DNA from: Komagataeibacter sp. FXV3
GTDB lineage: Bacteria > Pseudomonadota > Alphaproteobacteria > Acetobacterales > Acetobacteraceae
Assembly (NCBI RefSeq): GCF_015155755.1
Contig: NZ_VWPI01000131.1
Location: forward strand, 1-64,000
DNA: 64,000 nt
Direction of reading: 5' to 3'
Part shown: positions 1 through 8,853 of the stretch, piece after piece
Position numbering within the stretch: position 1 is the first letter of the stretch
How the letters are laid out: every line of letters begins with the position of its first letter
Made by a program: the position numbers and the translations under genes
Notes under the pieces: model-generated
Database searches by the model: none
Told to the model about the DNA's origin: nothing
What the model saw: the letters and a program-made list of their open reading frames with translations, nothing else

Positions 1-207
1 GTGCGGAGGTGGGGAAGGAATAAAGTCTCCCCCCGCCACATCAGCCCATCAGGGCGCGGCAAAGCATGTGCCCCGCACCCGGTTGGGGTTGTCGCACCGC
101 CGTGTGGCGGCTACAGCGGGGGGCCGTCCTCAGGGGCGACACTTTCGTGAACGGGGCAGGCATGTCCCGGATCTGTATGACCACCCAACGGGGACTGCGC
201 ACCGATC
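1..207. other. Upstream region without a recognised gene
   Basis: This is the left edge of the window. I find no convincing coding sequence. The short open frames here match no family I know. A G-rich tract near positions 6-18 and a C-rich tract near 29-38 could pair weakly. The stretch probably holds the apt promoter and the tail of an upstream transcription unit outside the window. Confidence 0.3.
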
Positions 208-738
208 ATGACGACTGCCAAGATCGACCTGAAACAATACATCCGTAACATCCCGGATTTTCCCAAGCCCGGGATCCTGTTCTACGATATTTCGACCCTG
301 ATGCGGAATGCGGATGCATGGCAGATCGCCATGGGGCGTCTGGCGGCGGCGGTTGCGCCGTGGGCGCCGGACATGCTGGCAGCCATCGAATCGCGCGGGT
401 TCCTGACGGCGGCCCCGCTGGCCAGCCGCCTTGGCTGCGGGCTGGTCATGCTGCGCAAGCCCGGCAAGCTGCCGGGCAAGACGGTATCCCACAGCTATGA
501 CCTGGAATACGGATCCGATTCGCTGCATATCCAGGCGGATGCGATCCAGCCGGGACAGCGCGTGGTGGTGATGGATGACCTGCTGGCCACGGGTGGCACG
601 CTGGTGGCGTCCGTCTCCCTGCTGCGCAAGGTGGGTGCGGATGTCGTGGGGGCTGCCACCATGATCGAACTGACCGGGCTTGGCGGGCGTGACCGGCTGG
701 ATGTGCCGGTCAGGACCCTCGTCTCCTACGACGAGTAA
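208..738 (+). CDS. apt: Adenine phosphoribosyltransferase
   Basis: This cytoplasmic purine-salvage enzyme converts adenine and PRPP to AMP and pyrophosphate. At 176 residues it has the usual family length. The N-terminal [14 protein letters not shown] segment (residues 15-28) is characteristic of Apt. ESRGF (61-65) and RKPGKLPG (83-90) are family signatures, and [13 protein letters not shown] (119-131) is the PRPP-binding loop with paired Asp residues. The ATG start has only a weak Shine-Dalgarno, but the homology begins right after it, so no longer start is needed. The gene stands alone, 134 bp before a membrane transporter on the same strand. Confidence 0.95.
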   Translation: MTTAKIDLKQYIRNIPDFPKPGILFYDISTLMRNADAWQIAMGRLAAAVAPWAPDMLAAIESRGFLTAAPLASRLGCGLVMLRKPGKLPGKTVSHSYDLEYGSDSLHIQADAIQPGQRVVVMDDLLATGGTLVASVSLLRKVGADVVGAATMIELTGLGGRDRLDVPVRTLVSYDE

Positions 739-872
739 CCGGCAACGCCGGGCGCGCGGTATGCGGCAGGCACTGTCTCGCATGCAGTCATCGGGCTGTC
801 GGCCTGTGCGCGTGGGCGGTATGATGTACAGTGTGGATGGATTGTATCTGAACAGGGGGGCTTAACGCCGGG

Positions 873-3107
873 ATGAAAGGTCTTGAGCTTTCCCTGATCC
901 GTTTCAGCAATCAGGTCCGTGGCTTTTTCAGGCGACTGTGGCCGCCGGGCATGACCCTGCGCCAGGATCACCTGCGCTGGCTTTACGCGCCCGGCATCTT
1001 TACCTTCGGCTACGCGCTGCGGACCACCATCACCTCGCTTGTCGCGCTGGGCATTGCCCTGTGGTGGGAACTGGGCAGCCCGCAATGGGCGGCGCTGACG
1101 GTCTGGATGGTGGCGCAGGGTACGCGTGGCAAGAGTGTCGCCAAGGCGCGATGGCACCTGTTTGGCATGGTGGTTGGCACGATCTGTGCCGTGCTGCTGG
1201 TGGCGGCCTTTCCACAGGCGCCGCTCATGTTCATTCTCATGCTGGCGATCGGGATCGGCACGTTCTGCTTTATCGGGACGTTGCTGCCCGGTCCCGCGAC
1301 CATGACCAATTACCGTATCCACGGCATGCGCGCGAGCGGCTTTACCTATGCCATCATCTCGCTAGACGGGATTGCCGATCCCGAACATATTTTCATGACG
1401 GCCATGGCGCGTGCGACCTATATCGTGCTGGGCATCGTGCTGGAGAGTACCGTCTCCTCCCTGTTCCAGTTCAAGTTGGAAGAACGTGCGCAGGACCGCC
1501 TGGCCGCCAATTTCCTGACCGCGATCAACGGGGCGGCCCAGACCTTGGCCGGCCTGCTGTCAGGGGATACGCAGGTCCTGAAAAAGGCGCGCGGGGTCTT
1601 TTCCAACATCACCACGCTGAGTGACCAGATCGAATTTGCTGAAGTGGAGATGGGATCCCATCGCGGGCACGAGGGCGACCATGCACGTGCCGCGCTGGCA
1701 CGGGTGGCCATGCTGCTGTCGCGCGGGCTGGATCTTGCTGCCCTGATGCAGGGGCCGTGCGGGATGCCCGATGCCGCTTTCGCTGCGACCTCAAGCGAGG
1801 TGGAGGCCTTCCTCAAGGATATGGCGTCACAGATTGAATCCAGTGATGACATCCATCCCGTCCTGGCCCGCCTGGCGGCGCTGCAGGCATCGTGCCGGCA
1901 GAGCGTGGCGGATTCACTGGATGAGGAAATGGGCAGTCCCGGCAGCGCCCCCGTGGATCCGCAACTGGTGCGGATGCTGTCGCAGCAGCGCATGCTCAAC
2001 TATGCGCTGGGGGAAATACTGGATGAACTGGAACAGGCACTGATCCAGTTTGACGCAAGCCGTCATCCGCTGCTGCATGACCATTTCCATTACCGGCTCA
2101 AGACCTTTCGTGACTGGCAGCAGGCCTTTACCAACAGCCTGCGCGCGTCGGTCACCATTTTCGGGTCGGGCCTGATCTGGGTCACCACGGCGTGGTCGTC
2201 GGGGCTGACGTTCATGATGTTCGTCTCGATCGTATGCAGCCTGTTCTCCACGCTGGAAAAACCGGCGCTGGCCACGCGGGCGTTCCTTGGGGGGGCGATC
2301 ATTGCCTCGGTCATGGCGGGGGTGCTGGTGCTGTGGCGCCTGGCGGAACCCACCACGTATGAAATCATGGCCGTGTGCCTGTTCCTGCCCATGCTGGCGG
2401 GGGGGCTGGCCTTTGCCTATCCCGCGCTGGTGCTGGGGGCGGTTTCGTACAACCTGTTCCTGCCCATCCTTCTGGGGCCGGGCAACCAGTCGCGACTGGA
2501 TGAAGTGGCGTTCTTCAATACCGCCATGCCGCTTGTGCTGGGGCTGTGGTACGCCATGTGGTCCTTCAGGCTGGTCCTGCCGTTCGATACGAACGACATG
2601 CGCTGGCAGATGCGTACCGGCATCCTGCGCGGACTGCGCTATGTCGCGCGCGCGCGCAACCTGCCAACCACGCTGTATGTGGTCGAACACAATGTGGACC
2701 GCTTTGTCCGCCTGCTGACCAATGCTGAAAATACGCCGGATACGATTATCGACGCGTACCTGCAGGGCATCCTGTCCGCCATGACGATCGGGCTGAATGT
2801 CATCCGCCTGCGTGCGATTCTGGAACGCCACATGCTGCCGCCTGAAGCCCAGCGTGTCGTAGGCGACATGATGGGGCGCATGGCGCAGTTCAGTGGACGG
2901 TACGGGGGGCATTACGGCCGCACGGCGCGATCTGCCAAATTCGCCATCGCCCACCTGCAGCAGATAGCGGGGCAGGCGGATAATCTGGGTGTGCGGCTGG
3001 AAATCGACAGTGCGTTAACCTGCCTGTACGTGATTTCCTATGAACTGGATCACAACCAGAAGTTCTTTGATGCCTCCAGCCCCTATCTTGACCCGGTCAT
3101 GGCCTGA
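873..3107 (+). CDS. FUSC-family (aromatic acid / fusaric acid resistance type) inner-membrane exporter
   Basis: The 744-residue protein has the duplicated architecture of the FUSC/AaeB family. A first block of membrane helices lies at about residues 45-145. A long soluble helical region follows (about 210-410), then a second membrane block (about 415-555) and a cytoplasmic C-terminal domain. Family members work with a periplasmic adaptor to export aromatic carboxylic acids or similar compounds. No adaptor (HlyD/AaeA-like) or outer-membrane factor gene lies next to it, so the substrate cannot be inferred. Its 3' end faces accC across a palindromic repeat and a bidirectional terminator. Confidence 0.8.
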   Translation: MKGLELSLIRFSNQVRGFFRRLWPPGMTLRQDHLRWLYAPGIFTFGYALRTTITSLVALGIALWWELGSPQWAALTVWMVAQGTRGKSVAKARWHLFGMVVGTICAVLLVAAFPQAPLMFILMLAIGIGTFCFIGTLLPGPATMTNYRIHGMRASGFTYAIISLDGIADPEHIFMTAMARATYIVLGIVLESTVSSLFQFKLEERAQDRLAANFLTAINGAAQTLAGLLSGDTQVLKKARGVFSNITTLSDQIEFAEVEMGSHRGHEGDHARAALARVAMLLSRGLDLAALMQGPCGMPDAAFAATSSEVEAFLKDMASQIESSDDIHPVLARLAALQASCRQSVADSLDEEMGSPGSAPVDPQLVRMLSQQRMLNYALGEILDELEQALIQFDASRHPLLHDHFHYRLKTFRDWQQAFTNSLRASVTIFGSGLIWVTTAWSSGLTFMMFVSIVCSLFSTLEKPALATRAFLGGAIIASVMAGVLVLWRLAEPTTYEIMAVCLFLPMLAGGLAFAYPALVLGAVSYNLFLPILLGPGNQSRLDEVAFFNTAMPLVLGLWYAMWSFRLVLPFDTNDMRWQMRTGILRGLRYVARARNLPTTLYVVEHNVDRFVRLLTNAENTPDTIIDAYLQGILSAMTIGLNVIRLRAILERHMLPPEAQRVVGDMMGRMAQFSGRYGGHYGRTARSAKFAIAHLQQIAGQADNLGVRLEIDSALTCLYVISYELDHNQKFFDASSPYLDPVMA

Positions 3108-3151
3108 ATACGCCCTGGCATGCGCATGGTGCTGTTGGACGGATTATAAAG

Positions 3152-3196
3152 AAGTTTTTGGTGAAGCTTTTTCAAAAAGGCGGCACCCAAAAACTT
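3152..3196. repeat. Dispersed nested-palindrome element, short copy (copy 1 of 6)
   Basis: The outer 10-bp arms AAGTTTTTGG (3152-3161) and CCAAAAACTT (3187-3196) are a perfect inverted repeat. Between them lie the left half of the GAAGCTTTTT hairpin and the right half of the GCCGCC/GGCGGC hairpin that full copies carry. It looks like a copy that lost its centre. It sits between the convergent FUSC and accC genes. Confidence 0.75.
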
Positions 3197-3235
3197 TTGC
3201 TCCTTTACCAACGGATTGTTTCGAAAAATCTCTAT

Positions 3236-3274
3236 AAAAAAGGGACGGTACCTTCATGGTACCGTCCCTTTTTT
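3236..3274. terminator. Bidirectional intrinsic terminator between the FUSC exporter gene and accC
   Basis: A perfect 11-bp stem, GGGACGGTACC (3242-3252) and GGTACCGTCCC (3258-3268), has a 5-nt loop. It is flanked by A6 on the left and T6 on the right, so it reads as a Rho-independent terminator on both strands, as expected between convergent genes. Confidence 0.9.
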
Positions 3275-3311
3275 CATGGAATGTTCCACGGCTTTCGGCT
3301 TGTAGCCCGGT

Positions 3312-4664
3312 TCAGTTCTTTTCCTGCTGGCGGGCTACGAAGTTTTCCAGCCAGTGGATGGTGTAATCACCCTTGCGGAACTGGGGATCTTCCAGAATCT
3401 TGCGGTGCAGCGGGATGACCGTCTTGACCCCCTCGATCACGAATTCATCCAGTGCGCGCCGCATGCGCTCGATGGCTTCAAGTCGCGTGGGAGCGCGCAC
3501 GATCAGCTTGGCGATCATGCTGTCGTAATAGGGCGGCACGCGGTAGCCCGCGTAAAGCGCACTGTCGATTCGCACCCCCAGCCCCCCGGGCGGGTGATAG
3601 ACGGTAATCGTACCCGGCGTGGGCATGAAGGTCTGTGGGTCTTCCGCATTGATGCGGCATTCGATCGCATGACCGGAGAACTTGATGTCCGACTGGCTGT
3701 AACCGATCGGCTCTCCCGCCGCGATGCGGATCTGTTCACGCACCAGATCCACGTCGCACACCATTTCCGTCACCGGATGTTCCACCTGCAGGCGGGTATT
3801 CATCTCGATGAAGCAGAACTGTCCGTCCTGGTACAGGAACTCCAGCGTGCCAGCGTTGCGGTAACCCAGCTTTGTCAGCGCGGATGTGGCGATCGCACCG
3901 ATTTCGTCACGCTGCCTTGCCGTAAGCGCGGGTGATCCCGCTTCTTCCAGCAGTTTCTGGTGACGGCGCTGCAGCGAACAGTCACGTTCGCCATAATGCA
4001 CTACGTTGCCATGCGTGTCGGCCATGATCTGCAGTTCGATATGGCGCGGCTTGTCGAGGTATTTTTCCAGATACACCTCATCATTGCCAAAGGCGGCACG
4101 GGCTTCGGTGCGGGCGACGCTCCACGCTTCCTCAAGGTCGGCCTCAGTCGGGGCGACCTTCATGCCACGCCCGCCGCCGCCAGCGGCGGCCTTGATCAGC
4201 ACGGGATAGCCGACCCTTGCCGCCACTTCACGCGCCTGTTCAAGGTTTTCCAGTGCGCCGTCGGATCCGGGGACCAGCGGCACGCCCAGCGCCATCATGG
4301 TGGTCTTGGCGGTGATCTTGTCACCCATCATGCGGATATGTTCCGCCGTCGGCCCGATGAAGGTGATGCCGTGGGCTTCCACCGTTTCCGCGAAATCGGC
4401 ATTTTCCGACAGGAAGCCGTAACCGGGATGGATCGCGTCCGCCCCGGTAATGGTGGCCGCCGACAGGATGGCCGCGACATTGAGGTACGAGTCGCGGCTT
4501 GCGGGCGGTCCGATGCACACGGCTTCATCCGCCAGGCGGACATACATGGCATCGGTGTCGGCCGTGGAATGCACGGCAACCGTCCGGATACCCAGTTCGC
4601 GACAGGCCCGCAGGATGCGCAGGGCGATCTCGCCACGATTGGCAATGAGGATCTTGGAAAACAT
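3312..4664 (-). CDS. accC: Acetyl-CoA carboxylase, biotin carboxylase subunit
   Basis: This subunit performs the ATP-dependent carboxylation of biotin on BCCP, the first half-reaction of malonyl-CoA synthesis for fatty acids. Its 450 residues match bacterial AccC. Visible are the N-terminal [13 protein letters not shown] motif, the ATP-grasp glycine loop [20 protein letters not shown], and the catalytic segment [14 protein letters not shown]. The ATG overlaps the accB stop by one base (TAATG), which implies translational coupling. It is the last gene of aroQ-accB-accC and ends at a bidirectional terminator. Confidence 0.97.
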   Translation of the reverse strand: MFSKILIANRGEIALRILRACRELGIRTVAVHSTADTDAMYVRLADEAVCIGPPASRDSYLNVAAILSAATITGADAIHPGYGFLSENADFAETVEAHGITFIGPTAEHIRMMGDKITAKTTMMALGVPLVPGSDGALENLEQAREVAARVGYPVLIKAAAGGGGRGMKVAPTEADLEEAWSVARTEARAAFGNDEVYLEKYLDKPRHIELQIMADTHGNVVHYGERDCSLQRRHQKLLEEAGSPALTARQRDEIGAIATSALTKLGYRNAGTLEFLYQDGQFCFIEMNTRLQVEHPVTEMVCDVDLVREQIRIAAGEPIGYSQSDIKFSGHAIECRINAEDPQTFMPTPGTITVYHPPGGLGVRIDSALYAGYRVPPYYDSMIAKLIVRAPTRLEAIERMRRALDEFVIEGVKTVIPLHRKILEDPQFRKGDYTIHWLENFVARQQEKN

Positions 4665-5125
4665 TACTCTATGATGACCAGCGCTTCGCCAAATTCGACC
4701 GGGTCGCCCGACTGCACCAGAATCTTGCTCAGGGTGCCCGCGCGGGGGGCCTTGATCTGGTTGAAGGTCTTCATCGCCTCGATCAGCAGCAGCGTCTGGC
4801 CCGCGCTGACCTGCTGGCCTTCGGTGACGAACGGCGGGGAAGACGGGTCGGGCGCCAGATACGCGACACCCACCATCGGGCTGGTCACGGCGCCGGGGTG
4901 CTTGGACGGGTCCGTGGCCGCAGGGGCCACAGCGGTCACGGGCGCCACGGGAACGGGCGCGGCCACAGGCGCCGGGGCCGGCACGGCATGGGCGACCGGT
5001 GCTGCCGCGCGGACAACACGGATGCGGTTGTCCTTTTCCGCGATCTCGATTTCGGTCAGGCCGGTATCGGTCAGAATTTCAGCCAATGCCCGAATGGCAT
5101 CCGCATCCACGAGCAGTCGGCTCAT
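4664..5125 (-). CDS. accB: Acetyl-CoA carboxylase, biotin carboxyl carrier protein
   Basis: The 153-residue BCCP subunit carries biotin between AccC and the carboxyltransferase. An N-terminal helical region (1-40) is followed by an Ala/Pro-rich linker (about 41-72). The biotinyl domain carries [12 protein letters not shown], with the biotin lysine at about residue 119. The motif reads EAMKT rather than the common EAMKM. I chose the ATG at 5125 because it forms a 4-base ATGA overlap with the aroQ stop and begins where BCCP homology begins. An upstream in-frame start at 5200 would lie inside aroQ and adds unrelated sequence. Confidence 0.95.
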   Translation of the reverse strand: MSRLLVDADAIRALAEILTDTGLTEIEIAEKDNRIRVVRAAAPVAHAVPAPAPVAAPVPVAPVTAVAPAATDPSKHPGAVTSPMVGVAYLAPDPSSPPFVTEGQQVSAGQTLLLIEAMKTFNQIKAPRAGTLSKILVQSGDPVEFGEALVIIE

Positions 5126-5577
5126 TGATCGTCCTCGTCCAGAATCATGTCTGTCATGGCCTGAAGCGCCAGGGCATACCCGCGTACGCCAAGCCCGCAT
5201 ATGACGCCAATGGCGGCGCGGGAGACGTAGGAGTGATGACGGAAGGCTTCACGGCGGTGAATATTGGAAATGTGCACCTCGATCACAGGCAGATCAACGG
5301 CAAGCAGCGCGTCAAGGATTGCGACCGAGGTATGGGAATAGGCCGCCGGGTTGATGATGATGCCGCGTGCGCGGCCCCGGCATTCCTGTATCCATGAAAC
5401 AAGTTCCCCCTCCCCATTTGTCTGGCGGAAGTCGATGGCCACATCCAGGCGTTCGGCGGCCTGGACACAGACCTGTTCCACGTCATCAAGCGTGGCATGA
5501 CCATAGACCTCGGGCTGCCTTAGCCCGAGCATGTTCAGGTTGGGGCCGTTCAGCACGGCAATGAGAGGGCGCTCCAT
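5122..5577 (-). CDS. aroQ: 3-dehydroquinate dehydratase, type II
   Basis: The enzyme catalyses the third step of the shikimate pathway, 3-dehydroquinate to 3-dehydroshikimate. The type II fold is evident from NGPNLNMLGLRQPEVYG near the N-terminus, INPAAYSHTSVAI in the middle, and EVHISNIHRREAFRHHSYVS, which holds the catalytic histidine and the active-site Arg/Ser cluster. The ATG at 5577 gives 151 residues, normal for the family. A GTG six codons upstream is less likely. It is first in an operon with accB and accC, a common alphaproteobacterial arrangement. Confidence 0.95.
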   Translation of the reverse strand: MERPLIAVLNGPNLNMLGLRQPEVYGHATLDDVEQVCVQAAERLDVAIDFRQTNGEGELVSWIQECRGRARGIIINPAAYSHTSVAILDALLAVDLPVIEVHISNIHRREAFRHHSYVSRAAIGVICGLGVRGYALALQAMTDMILDEDDQ

Positions 5578-5691
5578 GATGCACGCGCCTAGCACGCCCG
5601 CCGCCCGGTTCCAAGTCCGATCATGTCACGCGTGCCGTGCAGGCGCCTGCTGGACCGGTCCATGACGGGGATCGGCGGACCGTGTCGCTAT

Positions 5692-5723
5692 TGATATGAT
5701 ATCGGTGCGCCACATGATATGAT
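5692..5723 (+). promoter_or_regulatory. Two tandem TGATATGAT motifs upstream of the RlpA-like gene
   Basis: TGATATGAT occurs at 5692-5700 and again at 5715-5723, 23 bp apart. Each fits an extended -10 element (TG-n-TATAAT) with one mismatch, so this may be a pair of promoters or a repeated operator. The second copy ends only 6 bp before the ATG at 5730, which favours a downstream start for the protein if it is a real -10. Confidence 0.35.
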
Positions 5724-5729
5724 GGGGTC

Positions 5730-6272
5730 ATGACAGGATATCCCGATCACAGACGTGGCGGCACGCGCATGGGCCGCGACAGGGCGCGGTTTGCGTTCCC
5801 GGTGATCGTGGCGTGTTTCATGCTGGCGGCATCCGGTGGCATGCAGGTGGCGTGTGCCGCGGTAAGACACGGTGCGCCCATGGGCCGGCATGGCGGCCGT
5901 GGTGGCATGCGGCGGCTGCCTGCCATGGCGCGTGTGCCCACGCACTGGAGCCAGCATGGCCTGGCCAGTTGGTACGGCAGCGGCCGGCAACTTGGTCACG
6001 CCACTGCATCGGGGGAGATGTTTGATCCCGGCGCGCTGACCGCCGCCCACCGGCAATTGCCGTTTGGTACCCGGATTCTGGTGCATTCGCGCCGGACGGG
6101 ACGTTCGGTGGTGGTCAGGGTCAATGATCGCGGACCCTATCATGGCGCCCGTATCATTGACCTGTCGCTTGAGGCCGCGCGCCAGCTTGGCATGCTGGGC
6201 ATGGGGACGACGCAGGTCGATCTCAGGCCCTTGATGGATGATGAGGAAGAAGTGGCCAGCATGCCGCGCTGA
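5730..6272 (+). CDS. RlpA-like septal ring/lytic transglycosylase-type protein (double-psi beta-barrel)
   Basis: An exported protein of about 180 residues. After a hydrophobic signal segment (ending near the VACAA motif) and a His/Gly/Arg-rich stretch comes a complete RlpA double-psi beta-barrel. It shows GLASWYGSG, ATASGEMFDP, AHRQLPFGT, VRVNDRGPY and GARIIDLSLEAARQLGM. RlpA-family proteins act on peptidoglycan glycan strands lacking stem peptides. There is no SPOR domain and no proper lipobox (Gln at -3), so it is probably a soluble periplasmic form. An ATG at 5769 is an alternative start that sits directly before the signal segment. Confidence 0.85.
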   Translation: MTGYPDHRRGGTRMGRDRARFAFPVIVACFMLAASGGMQVACAAVRHGAPMGRHGGRGGMRRLPAMARVPTHWSQHGLASWYGSGRQLGHATASGEMFDPGALTAAHRQLPFGTRILVHSRRTGRSVVVRVNDRGPYHGARIIDLSLEAARQLGMLGMGTTQVDLRPLMDDEEEVASMPR

Positions 6273-6282
6273 CCAGTCCGCC

Positions 6283-7224
6283 CTACAGGCTCTGGTGCTT
6301 GGTCCAGCCTTCCATGGTCTTTTCAGGGGCGCAGCGCAGTTTCATCTCGATTTCAAGCCCGGCGTTCAGTTCGGCCCCCAGCAGCACGACATAGGCCGAG
6401 ACATAGAACCACATCATGATGGCGATGAACGCGCCCAGCGGCCCATAGGTGGCGCTGTAGCCCGCGATATGGCTGACATAATAGGAAAAGCCCGCCGATG
6501 AGAGCAGCCACAGCAGCGTCGCCCCCACCGATCCGGGCAGGATGCAGCGCCAGTATGTATGGGGCCGGTTGGGGCCGAAGCGGTACAGCAGCGAACACAG
6601 CGACAGCACGAACAGCAGCATGAGCAGTGGCCCCCCCATGCGTACCAGCAGTTCGACCGATCCGGGTGGCGGGGCAAGGGCCAGCCGCTGCGGCAGGTAG
6701 TCCAGCAGGAACGGCAGCGCCACCATCAGGGCGAGTGTCAGGATCCCCCCGCAGATCGAACAGAACGTAAGTCCCATGCCCATGGCCTGGAAACGTACGA
6801 AGCTGCGCGTTTCGGGCGTGTTGTAGGCAACATTCATCGCCATGATCAGCGAACGCGTGGCAGCGGATGCCGACCACGTGGCGATGGTGGTCGATATGAT
6901 CAGGTTGAGCGTCAGTGACGAATGCGATTCGGCCACCAGCAGGTGGATACGGTCCCCGATCATGTCATAGGCGGATGGCGGCAGCAGGTTGCGCAGCACC
7001 ACCAGCTGCGGTTCCACCGTCTGTGGATCGAACAGCAGCCCGTAGAGGGAGATGAGCGTACTCATGGCGGGAAACAGGGACAGGGTGGCATAGAATGCGC
7101 ATCCCGCCGCAGCCAGCGTGATCTGGTCGGATACGATGTTGCGGGCGACCTGTTGTGCCACCTTCTTGACCTGCCGCATGGAAAAATGCGGCAGGTGGGA
7201 CGCAGGCGGCGGGATATCCGTCAT
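6283..7224 (-). CDS. YihY/virulence factor BrkB family membrane protein
   Basis: A polytopic inner-membrane protein with the YihY/UPF0761 pattern: an N-terminal ARNIVSDQITLAAAGCAFYATLSLFP stretch, about six membrane helices, and the C-terminal GPLGAFIAIMMWFYVSAYVVLLGAELNA signature. The substrate of the family is not established. The 7224 ATG gives 313 residues. An in-frame ATG at 7311 would add 29 polar residues with no homology, and neither start has a clear Shine-Dalgarno. It converges on the RlpA-like gene with only 10 bp between the stops. Confidence 0.85.
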   Translation of the reverse strand: MTDIPPPASHLPHFSMRQVKKVAQQVARNIVSDQITLAAAGCAFYATLSLFPAMSTLISLYGLLFDPQTVEPQLVVLRNLLPPSAYDMIGDRIHLLVAESHSSLTLNLIISTTIATWSASAATRSLIMAMNVAYNTPETRSFVRFQAMGMGLTFCSICGGILTLALMVALPFLLDYLPQRLALAPPPGSVELLVRMGGPLLMLLFVLSLCSLLYRFGPNRPHTYWRCILPGSVGATLLWLLSSAGFSYYVSHIAGYSATYGPLGAFIAIMMWFYVSAYVVLLGAELNAGLEIEMKLRCAPEKTMEGWTKHQSL

Positions 7225-7329
7225 ATCGATTTCAGTGGATGAGGTACCAATCAAGGGGAACTGCGTATCCTGTCTGCTGTCACGTGGACGGACCGGGTCG
7301 GGACCGGTCATGTGTATATTGCGCCACGA

Positions 7330-7603
7330 TCATGTGACCTTAGACGAAAAACTGTCGGAAGGGATGATTTTTCTATTGCGTCGCGGGCGTATTGTCCTCA
7401 TATGCGCTGCTTACGCAACAACGCACGTGCCACTGGCCCTCTGAGGTTACGCAACGACGTCAAGCGTTCTGGCAATCGGGCCACCACAGGGTGGGGGTCC
7501 TTAATTGGTCGCTGGTCCGTTAGACCGTTTCGCAACATCTGTCCGTTTGTGCAATTCCAGAATTGTATCCATCGGGCGGCAGTACAGAAGGGATTTGGGT
7601 GCG
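7330..7603 (+). promoter_or_regulatory. Long leader upstream of ornithine decarboxylase, candidate speF-type leader
   Basis: About 275 bp without a supported gene lie upstream of the decarboxylase. The sequence holds a direct repeat TTACGCAAC(A/G)ACG at 7411-7423 and 7447-7459, a small hairpin CCACC/GGTGG (7481-7494), and a Shine-Dalgarno-like AGAAGGGA before the ATG at 7604. Alphaproteobacterial ornithine decarboxylase genes commonly carry the conserved speF leader RNA (Rfam family). I cannot fold or align it here, so the identification rests on context. Confidence 0.35.
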
Positions 7604-8734
7604 ATGACTCCCAAAATCGCTCGTTATCTGGCTGAGCAGTCTCCTGCTACGCCTTGCCTTGTCGTTGACGTTGACCGAGTGGAAGAACGCTATCGCGCAC
7701 TGCGCGACGCGCTGCCGCTGGCCCGGATCTATTACGCCGTCAAGGCCAATCCCGCCCGTGAGATCCTGACCCGCCTGGTGGGTCTGGGTTCGGCATTCGA
7801 CGCGGCATCATGGGAAGAGATTTCCATGTGCCTTGATGCGGGTGCGCGTCCGGCCGACGTCTCCTTTGGCAACACTGTCAAGAAGGCGTCCAACATCGCC
7901 CGCGCCTTTGCCGCTGGCGTTGACATGTTCGCCTTCGACTGCGCGGAAGAACTGGAAAAGCTGGCCCGCCATGCGCCGGGTTCGCGCGTATACTGTCGCC
8001 TGATCGTGGAAAACGAAGGCGCCGACTGGCCGCTGTCGCGCAAGTTCGGCACGACGCTGGACAATGCGCGTGACCTCATGCTGCGCGCCCGTGACCTGGG
8101 GCTGGACCCGTATGGCCTGTCCTTCCATGTCGGCAGCCAGCAGACGGCGACCGGCGCGTACGAAGCCGCTATCGCGCGCGTCGGCATGCTGTTCACGGAC
8201 CTGAAGGCGGCGGGGCTGGACCTGCGCATGGTCAATCTGGGTGGCGGGTTCCCCATCCGTTACCGTGACGACGTGCCGGGCATCGACAGCTTCGCGCTGG
8301 CGATCAGCCACGCCATGACCGAGCATTTCGGCAATGATCTGCCGGAAATGATTGTCGAGCCGGGTCGTTTCATCGTTGGTGACGCGGGCGTGGTGTCATC
8401 CGAAGTGGTGCTGGTCAGCCGTCGTGGAATCGATGATGGCGTGCGCTGGGTCTATCTGGATATCGGGCGTTTCGGCGGTCTGGCCGAGACCGAGGGCGAG
8501 GCGATCCGTTATGGCATCCGCACCCCGCATGACGGGACGGCAACCGGCCCCGTTGCCATTGCGGGCCCGACCTGTGACGGCGCGGATATCATGTATGAAA
8601 AGACCCCCTATGCCCTGCCGCTGGGTCTGGACTCGGGGGACCGGATCGAACTGCTGTCCACGGGAGCATATGTCTCGACCTACTGCTCGACCGGGTTCAA
8701 TGGTCTGAAGCCGATCCAGGAACATTATATCTGA
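7604..8734 (+). CDS. Ornithine (or lysine/ornithine) decarboxylase, PLP fold-type III
   Basis: The enzyme decarboxylates ornithine to putrescine, the entry to polyamine synthesis. It has 376 residues, the normal size for the alphaproteobacterial eukaryote-like ODC. The PLP lysine lies in YYAVKANP (Lys47), followed by SFHVGSQQ, NLGGGFP, EPGRFIVGDAG, and GPTCDGADIMYE near residue 323 with the active-site Cys-Asp pair. The ATG at 7604 is preceded by AGAAGGGA. The longer in-frame start at 7505 adds residues unlike the family. Substrate choice between ornithine and lysine cannot be settled from motifs alone. Confidence 0.9.
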   Translation: MTPKIARYLAEQSPATPCLVVDVDRVEERYRALRDALPLARIYYAVKANPAREILTRLVGLGSAFDAASWEEISMCLDAGARPADVSFGNTVKKASNIARAFAAGVDMFAFDCAEELEKLARHAPGSRVYCRLIVENEGADWPLSRKFGTTLDNARDLMLRARDLGLDPYGLSFHVGSQQTATGAYEAAIARVGMLFTDLKAAGLDLRMVNLGGGFPIRYRDDVPGIDSFALAISHAMTEHFGNDLPEMIVEPGRFIVGDAGVVSSEVVLVSRRGIDDGVRWVYLDIGRFGGLAETEGEAIRYGIRTPHDGTATGPVAIAGPTCDGADIMYEKTPYALPLGLDSGDRIELLSTGAYVSTYCSTGFNGLKPIQEHYI

Positions 8735-8769
8735 TATGCCATGGCCCCCTTGGGGGCGGGCAAAATACA

Positions 8770-8797
8770 GGGCGGCGGGACGAAGGTCTTGCCGCCC
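8770..8797 (+). terminator. Hairpin downstream of ornithine decarboxylase
   Basis: GGGCGGC (8770-8776) pairs with GCCGCCC (8791-8797), with an inner GAC/GTC stem around a GAAG loop. No U-tract follows, so termination is uncertain. It may equally be an mRNA-stabilising hairpin. Confidence 0.35.
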
Positions 8798-8853
8798 TTC
8801 GCATATCGGGGGAATACACACGGCAGTCCAACCATGCCGGAGGTATCGTTCCC

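Noticed and set aside
1914-2954. 346-codon minus-strand frame opposite the FUSC exporter gene
   Set aside because: Low-complexity Gln/His/Arg-rich translation, no start signal, and the plus-strand transporter explains the sequence.
3158-3418. Short open frames over the palindromic repeats, for example here and at 49447-49653
   Set aside because: Their Phe/Lys-rich peptides are translations of the repeat itself; lengths and frames differ between copies.
5844-5860. Lipobox in the RlpA-like protein
   Set aside because: The Cys is preceded by Gln-Val-Ala; Gln at -3 does not fit the lipoprotein signal, so ordinary signal-peptidase cleavage is more likely.
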